A DNA stretch of 64,000 nt from Chaetorhynchus papuensis (taxonomy: Eukaryota; Chordata; Aves; Passeriformes; Rhipiduridae), in NCBI GenBank assembly GCA_013396525.1, contig VWYX01000348.1:1-64000 (forward strand). Reading direction: 5' to 3'. The position numbers and the translations under genes were made by a program. This document shows, piece after piece, positions 24,801 to 35,440 of the stretch (its first letter is position 1; each line of letters begins with the position of its first letter). The notes under the pieces were generated by a model. It worked only from the letters and a program-made list of their open reading frames with translations. It made no database searches and was not told the origin of the DNA.

Positions 24801-27692
24801 GTTTTGCCAACTAAATTAAGCAGCCACCAGTTGAAATGATTAATTGATCTGAACCAAGAGGACCATGTCCTCTGCTCATTTAAGGTCCTCCTAGAAGCAG
24901 ACTAGTAGCAGTTGACAGCAAATAAATAGGCAAATCCATTCAAAACAAAGTAAACTGTGGAGTTGGTGAGGAGAGGAAGGGCAAGGGAGGTATTTCTAGT
25001 GGATTTACAGGCTGGAAATTATCAGCCCCATGACTTAGGATCCCCTTCCTTGACGCTGAGTGACAGCTGAGTCACTCATCCATCTCTGAGGGGCTCTGAA
25101 AGGCAGGGACTCTGGCTAGCAGGGCGGCAGGGAGCTACTGAGGATGTAGGCATTTCCCAGCCACCTATTTACAGCCATCCAGCTGGAAAACAGTGTCCCA
25201 ATGCCCTGTAAACCCACCTCTAGAGAAATTGTTTCTAGTTGGTAGCAGCAGTAAAAATGAAATAAAGTTGCCCTAATTCTGGGAGGTGTGAACTAAAAAA
25301 GCCTGTGCAGAGCTTGGTTAAGTTTTAACAGTTGAACATGGGCAGTTTATTTCCCCTTCTTCCTCGCTTTCCTTTATTTGCTGAGAAAAGTGGGGAAGAA
25401 AATAAATTGAAGGGCTTGGATAATGCAATGTGTGACATTAGAAATTACTTTACTAATGAAATGCATGATTAGACCAATTAGAGAGGTAGGATGGAAATGC
25501 TGTGTGTGGAGGTAGTGCATGCTTAGCATACACAACCCCTAAAAACAGAGCTGATAGCCATTCAGGGAGGCAAGAAAATAACTGTGTTTCCTCTGCTCCA
25601 GAACTCTAGTTTGATGGTCTTTGCTGTGGCCAAAGCCAGGTCACCTTTGTCCTTCTGACTTCAATATTTTTTCTCTACCTCTTTGAGAAAAGACATTGCT
25701 GTTTCAGTGAGTAGAGAGAAAATGAGCATTTTCTAACAATTGCCAGTCTTTCCTACTAAATCTAAATGTGGTGTACAACTTTGGGAAAGCTTACACCACA
25801 TCCTGTGATTGATGCCATGGATATGTGACCACAGCCATGCGTGCTTGAGCTATGTACAGCAATGGTTTGCTTGAAAATGGGAATATTTATGTGTTTGTAG
25901 AGTATATACATGGGAATCCTATGGGATAGCAGCTTATAGGTCCCGTCCTTCGAGGACCACCCATCTCAGCAAATCTCTCATACAAAAAACCCAAAAAGAA
26001 CCTAAGGATTTTGTGTATTTGCAAACTGAAAACTGATTTTTTCTCTGAGGGCCAAAAAATAAAACCACTCTTTTCCAGCCAGGTCTTTTCACATTACCCT
26101 GTATGAACACAGCAGTACTAACGCTGTGGTAAATGATGTTGAAACACAAGAAAAAGCTGTAAAAGTTAATTCAGTGAGGAGTGCTGGGTAGATTTTTTAA
26201 CATTGCTATTAGCATGCATGATATGAAAACCACCTACTTCTCACTATAGGAAAGACTACAAGTGGCTGAATGAGGAGGAAAATTAAAATCCGGGGCAGTT
26301 TTTAACATATCCCTTTGTATAAAATTTGAGTATTCAGAGTGCACAGCTAAGCATTTTTACAGTGTTCCTTGAGACATGTGTTTTCTGGCCTGCCACTTCT
26401 CAATGTTACTTATTTCTTACCTGGCAGTCCTAGTTTCTGTGCAAATTTTGTTACTCTTCTCACAATATGGGTGAGCTGAGAGTCAGAGCAAAGTTTTGTT
26501 TGCAGAGCTCTTTGTCCCCAGGAAAGCACGAGCATCATTTTTGTTAGAAGCCCCACACTGGTGGCAGAGGCAACATTTCTGCTGTGTTTCTCAGGGAGAC
26601 AGACAGTGTAGCACTCTGGATTCTTCCTCTTGCCTTGTGATACAGGGCACTGTCAGTTCTCTTTTTGTTTTCTACTACTGCAGTTTCAATCACGGGTGTG
26701 TGCTGGTATGTTCCCCTTGAAGGCTGCTCTGCAGATAGCTGGGGGTTAAGCATAAACAAGCATAAACAAAGATGCTCTGTGGAGTAATGGGATATTCAAG
26801 GGCCTCATTTCAGATTGATGATGATGAATGAAAGAAGGGTTACAAAACAGAATAGACCTGGGAGTCTGCTTATCCACAAGAAAATACTTGACACAGTAGA
26901 AAAGCAGGAAATTAAAAGTAATTTGCCCACCTCAAGTACGGTACTTCCTGTATGAGAGCTATCAATTGTTTAAATAGAGGTAATTGAAATTATACTGCCT
27001 TTTGGCACAATAGGACATGGTCTAATTTTATCAATTAGAGTATAAACTTGTGAGGAGGAATGCTGATGAGGGGCACTTGGGCTGGGGTGTGACGAGGCAG
27101 GTTCAAAGAGGTGCTGAGCGCCTGGCTATTGGCTTTATTAAGTGGAATGTTTTGCTTAAAACATGGCCCAAAGGCTTCCAGGTTTAAAGTAAGTCTTGTG
27201 ATGTGTGTGCACCTCTGGGAGTCCACACACACTTAATTTGCTCCAGGAGCTCTGGGTAGGAGTTCAAGTCTGGAGATGCCAGAAGAAGGTGACCCCGCTG
27301 TTCTAGTTTCCCCCTCAAGTCTGTGGCACGGTGCAATGCAATTCCTTCAGCACAGTTACTTTTCCTCTCTGGACCTCTGTTTTCCTTTGTGCCTGGGCAA
27401 TGCCAATGCACACTGAAGTGAATCCTCATATTGCTGTCCTTTCTGATCTTCGATTGCCCAGACTTCTGCCTAGCAATACTTTTGTCCAAGAAAAGAGGTG
27501 GATTTTGAAGAGAGGCATTTTCAATGCTTATTTCCCAGATACACTTGTTTGTATGGGAATTGCTGAGGATTTAGGCAACCTTCTTAAGGTGGCTTTGCTG
27601 TGCCCTGGCTTAAAATTTGCCCACCTCCAGCTGCCTGTCCCCCTAGCAGAGACCCCTCGGACTCAGGATGTAGCTAGTCTTATGTTGGTGGC
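18883..27692. other. unique intronic sequence, no gene
   Basis: I find no exon and no recognisable interspersed repeat. The stretch has AT-rich islands (about 22600-22870, 23690-23860, 25380-25500) that could be conserved elements, and a small tandem repeat of about 10 bp near 26748. Open frames are short and without family features. Confidence 0.55.
23690..23860. promoter_or_regulatory. AT-rich candidate regulatory block with AP-1 consensus
   Basis: The block is dense in AATTAATT, ATTA and GTAATTAC words typical of homeodomain sites. It contains a perfect TGACTCA AP-1 consensus at 23737-23743. It is not a simple repeat. Evidence is motif content only. Confidence 0.25.
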
Positions 27693-28718
27693 TGTAATGG
27701 GGTGACCCTGGTTGGACTCCAGGCACCCACCAAAGCCACTCTCTCACTCCCCTCTTCAGGTGAACAGGGGAGACAAAATAGAACAAAGAATTCCTAAGTT
27801 GAGATAAGGAACTGGGAGACATCACTCACCAAATACCGTCACAGGCAAAGCGCACTTGAGTTAGAGATATTAATTGAATTTATTACTATCAAAGTCAGAG
27901 CAGGATAATGAGAAGTAAAATAAAACTTTAAAAACACCTCTCCCCCACTCCTCCCTCCTTCCAGCTCTGCCTCCTACCCCATTGGTGCAGGGAGATAGGA
28001 ATGGGGGTTATGGTCAGTTCATCACCCATGGTTTCTCCTGTTACTCAGGGAGTGGAGTGGTTTCCCTGCCCCACCATGGGGTTCCTCCCACAGGAGATGG
28101 TTCTCTGTGAACTTCTCCACCTTGAATCCATCTCACAACCAACAAAGCCCTGTGAATTGCTGCCAGTGTGAGTCCATCCCACAGGCAACAGTTCTCCCAA
28201 AACTGCTGCAGTGTGGGCTCCTCTCTCCATATGTCTCCCACAGGGTCACAGCATCCTCTCAGGCATCCCCCTGCTCTGGTGTGGGGCTCCTCCACAGGCT
28301 GTGGGTGGATCTCTACATCCCTGTGGATCTCCATGGGCTGCTGAGGTACAGCTGTTTCACCGTGGTCTTCACCACGGGCTGCAGAGGAATCTCAGCTCTG
28401 GTGCCTGGAGCACTTCCTCCCCTCCTTCTGCACTGACCTTGGTGTCTGCAGAGTTGTTCTTCTCACATGTTCTCACTCCACTCTTCTCCGTCCGCAATTA
28501 CAACTGCGCCATAACTTTTTTTCTTTCTTTGTAAATCTGTTATCCCAGAGGCGTTACCACTATTCATAATTGGTCCAGCCTTCACCAGCAGCACATCCAT
28601 CTTTGGAGCCACCAGGGATTGGCTCTGCTGGACATGGTGGAAGCTTCCAGCAGCTTCTCACAGAAGCCACCCCTGTAGCCTGCTCGCTACTAAAGCTTGG
28701 CCATCGAACCCAAAACGG
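27693..28718 (-). mobile_element. LTR of an ERVL-like endogenous retrovirus, probably solo, antisense to ERBB4
   Basis: Read on the minus strand, this is about 1 kb of avian ERVL-type LTR. The right part (28560-28700) matches my memory of the LTR's 5' region. The middle has the characteristic string of diverged repeats around CCCATGG and GGACCC-like words (28060-28400). A polyadenylation signal (AATAAA in minus sense) lies at 27884-27879. The 3' terminus ends in CA at 27693, where the + strand reads TGTAATGGGG. No tRNA primer-binding site follows this end, so it is not a 5' LTR with an attached provirus. The upstream boundary near 28718 is uncertain: GTGGC at the left and GTGTC at the right agree at 4 of 5 bases as a possible decayed target duplication. 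No retroviral coding region is attached. Confidence 0.75.
27879..27884 (-). promoter_or_regulatory. polyadenylation signal of the ERVL-like LTR
   Basis: TTTATT on the + strand is AATAAA in the LTR sense, about 186 bases before the LTR end. It is antisense to the host gene, so it should not truncate ERBB4 transcripts. Confidence 0.6.
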
Positions 28719-29500
28719 TGTCCAGTGTTTCAGTGCGAACCCAGCTCCGTTGGCAGCTGAGGTCGAGTGCCGCGTTCCCCACCTGGGCCGTGTCTGGGCT
28801 GTGAGTGCCGGCCCTGTCACCTTCTGCCGACGCTGCTGCTGCAGGGCCATGGCACAGACGGGCTGGCTGGACACGTCCAAAGTCTCGAACCAACGCAGCA
28901 AGACTCGCAAGGGACCATCTGTCACTGCCCAGAGCCTTTTCCCTCTGAAGGCAGGAGAAATTTAAAAAATCAGAGGAGGTAATTGCTTTAGTTACTCTTC
29001 CAAGCTTCACCCAGCAGTCACTGCTCAGCCCAGCTGTACTGGCCCTGCATGAGGCCTGGCTTTCTCCAGTGATGGGGGCTCTTGTCTTGTATTTCTGCTG
29101 CTTCTTCTTTTTCTCTGGGGTCTTTGGATTCCCACACCTGTTCCCCCCACACACCCAGGAAACAGCCATGTCTTCTGTTCTCGTGGCATCTGCCATGCTG
29201 CAGTCACTGGCCCAGTTGCTTTTCCCGTTTATCCCGAAGGAGGAGCAGCGTCTGTCCCCACTGGTTTTAGCATTTGTTGTCTCCAGGCCTCCTGTTGGCC
29301 CTGCAGCAGGAGCTGGAAGCTCTGGTTTTGGCCAAGGTGTGCTGCCATGCATCGAGTGGTGGGAATGGAAAGAACTACTCAACAGCTGCCTCTTTCTCCA
29401 GCTCTGTGCAGCCTCACAGACTGAGAGGACCATGAATTCCTTTGCCTCGGAAAACAGCAATGTCTGGCATGCTGGTGAGGCCTTGATGTGAGGGAAGTCA
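28719..29500. other. unexplained GC-richer block beside the ERVL-like LTR, with a long minus-strand open frame
   Basis: The block is GC-richer than the surrounding intron and includes several CpGs near 28760-28900. A 256-codon minus-strand frame spans 28690-29460, and a 140-codon + frame opposes it at 29069-29491. The minus frame is rich in Ser, Ala and Lys (including a Lys-rich patch), has no domain I recognise, and its C-terminal end runs into the LTR. It could be leftover internal sequence of the retroelement, an unrelated repeat, or chance. I assign no function. Confidence 0.4.
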
Positions 29501-32500
29501 TGCTTGAGGTGACTGTGTCAAGGTGGTTGAGATTTTTTCTGGGTTTTTTTCTGTAAATGATGAGATTTCTACTTAATAGGACTATAGAGATGTTGATGTG
29601 CTGTGAAAAAAATTGCCCTTGCATGGCAGGAGTGAAGAATCCCCCCCATTTCCCATGTTGGTTATTGGAAGGAATTGTGCACAAAGAAGTAAACAGGGTC
29701 ACTGTTGGCAGTTTAACTTACTTTACTCCTCAGTTACAGCTTTACAATAAGAGGTAAAAGCCATTTCAACATGACTTGATTTTTCGTCTCAGGACAGACC
29801 ACATGAATATGTACATGTCGTCCTTGAAAACTATAACTTATTTAATCTTGGAATGGGTCTGCCATGGCACTTTCTTGCTTGACCACAGCCCATGAGAAAG
29901 AAATGGTGACATGACAAAGAAACCCAATTAGCAGCTACAGTCTTTCCAGCCAGGACATAAAAGGAGGAAGAATTGGCACAAGGATGCATTCCATTTTGCC
30001 AGTTTTCACATCTGGTGTAATTGCCAGCTATGCAGGTGAAGCAGAGCAGGTGCAGATATTGCATCCAGGGTGAAACACACAAAAAGCCAAAAGCTTACTG
30101 TTTTATCAAGATTCTTTTAGTATGAATCTCAAGAATTGAGGGTTTCCTAATTTTATTGGGTGTCTAACAACCTCAGTCCCAAAACTAGCCATATTAACTC
30201 CATCCAATCTAAATACTTTCTAGAACCACAAAAAGTGCATATCCTGATTTTGTTTGGATGTATTACAACCCCTGCCCTAATATCACTAGTGGACACAAAA
30301 ATTCTGTGCAAACTGAATGATTTCTGGAATTTCAGTAAATACCTTTAGGTGCTGAAGGCTCAGTCTGCTGCCAGTATAGTTTAGCTGAGCTTGACTGATG
30401 CTGTGCAAGGTTTCATCTGCTAAGCAGATGGTTTCTTAGTGTTGGCATCCCACAAACATAGCCTTCGGTATGATTTCAGAGGGAGCAGACACCCTTGTGC
30501 ATCTGTGAGTATTGACAGTCTGTGCCCAAGTTTTTCCTAAGTGTTGTGTCAAAGGGTTAAGTAAATAGAGGCACATTTAATCCTGCAACCTGTGTATTTG
30601 AAGAGATCATCCTTGAAACTACCACCAAGTTCACCAGGAGCAAAATCCACAGCTTTGTGAAATTCAGTGGAAAATTGGCTTCAAGGAGCATTAACTCAGG
30701 TTCTCAGTGAATGTCTTTCTTCTTGATTAAGAGAGGAGAGAAAAAAGGAAATAGAGCACCTTCAGATACTAAAGTAACTTTTTTACTTTCCCTACAAGTT
30801 GGAATTTGTCCACTGCCTGGACTATTTTACTATTGTGTTTATTGATACTTAGACAGAACAAGGTTTAGGCTTAATTCTAGGCTCCAGTTGGTTTTTAGAA
30901 GGCAATCACATTTACAGTCCTGAGATTTGTGCATGGCTGTTTCCCCTGCCATGCCTTACAGCTAAACCCCGCTCGCTCAGATGTGGAAATTCTATGGAAT
31001 TTCACAGTTTCTGTGAAGGAAAAGATCTTGTTCTGCAAAGCCTTTGGCATGATTTCCATGGGAGATGGCAGTGTACTTTCCTCCAACACCCAGGGATGCA
31101 CGGAGGGGTTGTGGCCAGCCCTGCAGCCTGCTCTGACTTGGCTGTGAGGGCTTCGGAGAGGGGCATTTTTCATCCAGTCCTGCAAGATCCAGTGGGGCCA
31201 CAGTTCTCCAAATCTGCCATCGGGGCTGAGAGCCCCAGAATATCAGGCATTGTCTGGTGTACCCAAATGGCAGCTCAGCTGAGCGTTGGAAGTGAGAAGT
31301 GGTGCTTTTAAATCATTTGGCTTGTTTTATCAGATCATTCTGAATTAGGTGATCCTAAGACGAGAATTTTTGCTGCTCTGGGTCCGTTCAACATTGGAGG
31401 ATTGTGTAAAAGGATAAAGAACCCTCTGGTTCCCCTCCTTGGAGCCCAGAGCCCCTGCATGGGTGCCTGCTACATCCTCCTCCCACCACAGTGTGGGAGA
31501 GACAGGCTCTGCAGCTCCCTTGGAGCTCTGGATTGGACTTACTGTGCTACCACGTGTGATAATTTTATTTTAGGCACCATAGTATGGCCATGTATTATTT
31601 TGTAAGAGCAGCACTGTGTCATGCAGCTGGTGGCTTTTTGTTTTGCTTTTTCTTTGCAAAGACAAGTTTAAACCCAGCTTTTACAGTAATGCAGGAGCAT
31701 CAGCAAAGTGCACCAAGGCAGGATTTGCTCTTCCCATGCCCTGTTACTGTAAACCACACTGCTAAGGTATGCAAAACCTGTTTTTCATTAGGAACTAGAA
31801 AAATCTATCTTGTTTTAGCAAAAATGTGTGAAGGAGCTGTTTGCTTGAAGAGAGGTTTAGGCTACCAAAACCTTACTGAGTGTGGGTACAGTGAAGGAAA
31901 ACAGCATGAGGAAACACTTGTTCCGTCATTTTTTGCATACTTGGTTTTCAGCTCACTTGTGTTAAGCTTTTCAGCTTTTGCATCTGCTATGTCATTTTGC
32001 TTTCATTTTTAAAGTGTTCTGTGTACATCTAAACCCACATAAAGATGATCTGTTTTTTCCTTTTTGTTTCTTTCTAAGGCAATAAGACATCTGGCTGCTC
32101 CTAGTGTGAATTATCAAGTCTCATTCTTTTAACCCCCCTCATCACTTTATTTGTAAAGTGCTCACCTGCTGAGATACCAGGGGCCATATGCAAACAGTTT
32201 AAAACAACATTGGGAAATAAATGTCATGGGCAAAAATGATGGGATGCTTTTTAAAGCGGAAAAGCTGTGAGTGCTGATAAAGGCATGTTGAGGAGTGGTG
32301 GAGAGAGAGGTCAGATCAGTCCAGCATTCCTGCAAAGCCTAAAGCTGACCCTTCTTCCAAAAATCAAGTGTAAAGTTCAGTTCTTCCTCCCTGGGTGGTG
32401 AGCCAGCAGGCACTGGGATGTGCCCTTAAATCTTCTTCTGGGTTTGGCCAATGCTGTAAGAAAAGCCACATCCCTGACCAATCGGAAGAGCAGGACCCCA

Positions 32501-32550
32501 GCATTGCTGGGGTGATGATCACTGCAGCAGGAGACTGGGAAACTTCCAAA
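29501..32550. other. unique intronic sequence, no gene
   Basis: I see nothing gene-like. A small 8-bp perfect inverted repeat (30414-30430, one-base spacer) contains two CAGATG E-box-type words. Otherwise this is ordinary intron. Confidence 0.5.
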
Positions 32551-32700
32551 AGCTGAGCTTCCATCCCTGGAAGTGCTCAAGGCCAGGCTGGATGGGGGTT
32601 GGAGGAGCTTGGTCTAGTGAAATGTGTCCCTGCCCAGGGCAGGAGGTGGGATGAGATGAGCTTTAAGGTTCCTTTCAACCCAAGCTCTTCTATAATTCCT
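32551..32700 (+). mobile_element. CR1 LINE, 3'-end fragment (sense)
   Basis: The sequence follows the conserved CR1 3' untranslated region: CCATCCCTGGAAGTGCTCAAGG, then GGCTGGATGGGG, a TCTAGTG word, CCCTGCCC, and a terminal CTTTAAGG...CAACCCAAG stretch. It ends in a degenerate ATTCT-type tail. It is 5'-truncated, as most CR1 copies are, and diverged from the usual consensus, so it is old and non-coding. Confidence 0.85.
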
Positions 32701-35263
32701 CTGGAGGCAGCTAGTGGGGAGTCCTTTGCATGAAGAAGGCACTGGGTGCCTTGGTGTTCAGCTCTACCTGTGCCAGCTCCCTGTGCCAGGACAGTCTTCC
32801 TGGGAGCTCTGCTAGAAGTGAAACTGCCGTGCTAGAGCCTGGCTGGCTGAGGCACGTATGTTGCTCATGTGAAGTCCTTGGAGGAAGTGTAAGGACTGAG
32901 GCTGAGCAAATGAGCTGGCCGGCTCTGTGTGCCACATCTGCCAAATGGCTTTTTTTGGGAAGAGCCCTGCCAAAAAAAAACCCAAAACAGCACTGTGCTG
33001 CCAAGATGTTCAACTTTCCGTGCCGGCTCCAGCAGATAGGGATATCCAGAAAGACAAAGCTCTGCTGTGATGCTCCTCTTTTCCCTCGTTCATGCACGAG
33101 GCAGCTTCCAGGTGCCCAGATGGCAACACGAGCCCATGGCTTCTTTGGGACTGGCATGGGTGGAGTGACCTGCATGTGCAGGGATGGGGCATGAGGCAGA
33201 TCAGAGAATGGGAAAGCATCAGCCCCATGTGCTTCTTTTCAGCAGTTTGTGGTCTTCCAGCACTGTCTTGTGCTTTTGCAGTATCTCTGCAAAGAACCTT
33301 GCAGAAAATAAATAGGAGTTTTCATGGAAAGTAAGAAGGTGATAAAACAAAGAACACATAATTAATATAATTTTAAAATAACTTAACAGCAGGAGAGTTG
33401 CCAGTAGATGAAAAGAAATATCCAAAGCTGATCACAGCTTTGAGTAGCCGCAGGAGCTGAGCGGTCTGTCCCTCTGTCCGGGATTAACTCAGTTTATCCT
33501 GAGCACTGTGGGAAGCAGCACTAGCATCAAAGAGGATAAACACTGGTTTTCCTGGTGCTTTTCCATCTGACAAAGCCTTCAGAGCCTCACACTCAACCCA
33601 GAAGTGTTAGGACTAATGCAGGCAGGAGGTGAGCGAACTCCAACCCTTCCTGGGAGCAGATTACTCGCATGGAAATCTGTCCCTCCATTGGAGGGTGAAG
33701 AGCTGGGGGGGCAGGACTAAGGCAGGTTCAGGGGACAGAAGCCAAACACCAACAAGGGCATTATTAGTAGTGAGGTGGATGCAGGTGTTGCAGAGACAGG
33801 GAGCCTTCAGCAAAGAATCAAAGCAAATTCCTCTATGCCAACCTTCCATCCTCTGGATGTTTATTCAGATGCCATACATTCTCAGTAATCCTCACTGGGA
33901 CAAATTTAGTCAGGTCTTTCAAGATTTTCTTGGGTAGAGATGAAGGCAGGCAGAGCCATGAGCACTTCAAGGGCAGGTGCCTACAGGAAATGAGAAATTT
34001 TGACCAAGTAACAGCTTGAGCCTGAAGTTGAGAAATTTGGCTTTGCTGTGCTAGATGGCAGAAGACTCAGTGGGTAGATCTGAAATTGAGGAATTTAATC
34101 AACATAGCAAATGATAGGTTTGATATTAAGCACTTGTCTTTATCTTCAAATGGAAATGACGGGTTTGTGGAACTAAGAGAGACGGAGAAAAAGCCCTGGG
34201 TAAGGAAGGTGGATGGAGAAAGTCAGTGTTGTTTTGGGATAGACTTCTGGTCAGATGGCACCACCAGGCTCTGCTGTGCTCCATTGTACTGTGCTGATAT
34301 TTCTGTTACTAAATCGAAACAACTCTTTGATTACAAAGTGTTGATTGAAGAGCAACAGACATGGCAGGAAGGTGTGGCTGAAAGGATGTAACAATCCCAG
34401 AATGGAGACCAGTCAGCCCAGTGCCACCTAAAATTGATGTGTCTGGTATTCCCACCACTGCAGGATCAGAGACATCTCACAACCACATTAAAAGGATTTT
34501 AGCCAGGAGAGAGAGGGGGAATGCTGTACAATGATACGGGTTGCTTGAACTGATTGGAAATCAAATGGACAATTTTCAGCCACAAAAATCAGATGAGAGG
34601 ACAAAGCAAATGAGTCCCACAAGACCAACTAATAATCAAGATAAATGCTGAAGTCTACACAACATTATTGTGTACTGTGCAGTGTTTGTTAGATTTCCTA
34701 AATGCCGTGAGAATTTCCCAGTGCTGCTGTCTAGATTGAGTCAGACTTCTCAAATACTCACCGTGATCTTATTATCTATGCTTTCCTTAAAGGTGTTAAA
34801 GAAAAAAAGTGCAAAAATGCTTATGATTTTTTCACTGAGATATAAAATAAATAAATATGAGGATAAAACAAATTTTGAGGGGTTTAGCCATTTCCGCACT
34901 ATTAGCAAGATCCTATGGTATGGCTAGGAACTGTTTTGAAGGAGGAATTAATAATTCATTTATTTTTTACACAAATATTTCTCTAACACTTTCCAATTCT
35001 TGTTAGCTTTTGGAAAACAAACTCAGTTTGAACTTGACGGGAGAGAAGTTGGAAATATTTTAAACAAATTAACTTCTCCTAGTACCTTAACTACCATGCT
35101 CTCTCAGAATTTTAAATCAAATCTGTTTGAATAAAGCATATGAGGTCCTTTTTTTAAAATGGAGAAAAAAAACCCCAACCTCTAAAGCAGACCAGAGAAA
35201 AAGAAGACAATAGTGCTTGGAAAGCAACCTCTTGGCAAAGAGAAACAAGAGCAGTGGAATAAT

Positions 35264-35440
35264 TTAATTGCTCATCAGCTAATTATACGGTATTATAATG
35301 TTAATGTGTCTTCATCATGACAATGTAATAGGTATAGATTGAAGCATATGAAAAAGAAAGTGTTGATGCAGTAATTATAACTAAGAGCAGAGCTGTTAGA
35401 GTAATTATAGCGCTTCATCAGGTAATTAAGGTATTGTTCA
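35264..35440. promoter_or_regulatory. candidate intronic enhancer: cluster of four TAATTA homeodomain-type sites
   Basis: TAATTA occurs at 35280-35285, 35372-35377, 35402-35407 and 35423-35428, three of them preceded by G (GTAATTA). Related TTAATTG and TTAATG words lie between. CATCA words recur beside them (CTCATCAGC, TTCATCATG, TTCATCAGG). Such clusters are typical of conserved developmental enhancers bound by homeodomain factors. Function is inferred from motif density, and no conservation data were available. Confidence 0.4.

Noticed and set aside
27693..29500. Possible complete provirus beside the ERVL-like LTR
   Set aside because: No second LTR, primer-binding site or recognisable gag, pol or env sequence is present within reach.
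32711..33194. Two fully opposed 154-codon frames
   Set aside because: Mirror-image open frames are expected where stop codons are rare on both strands. Neither resembles a known protein.
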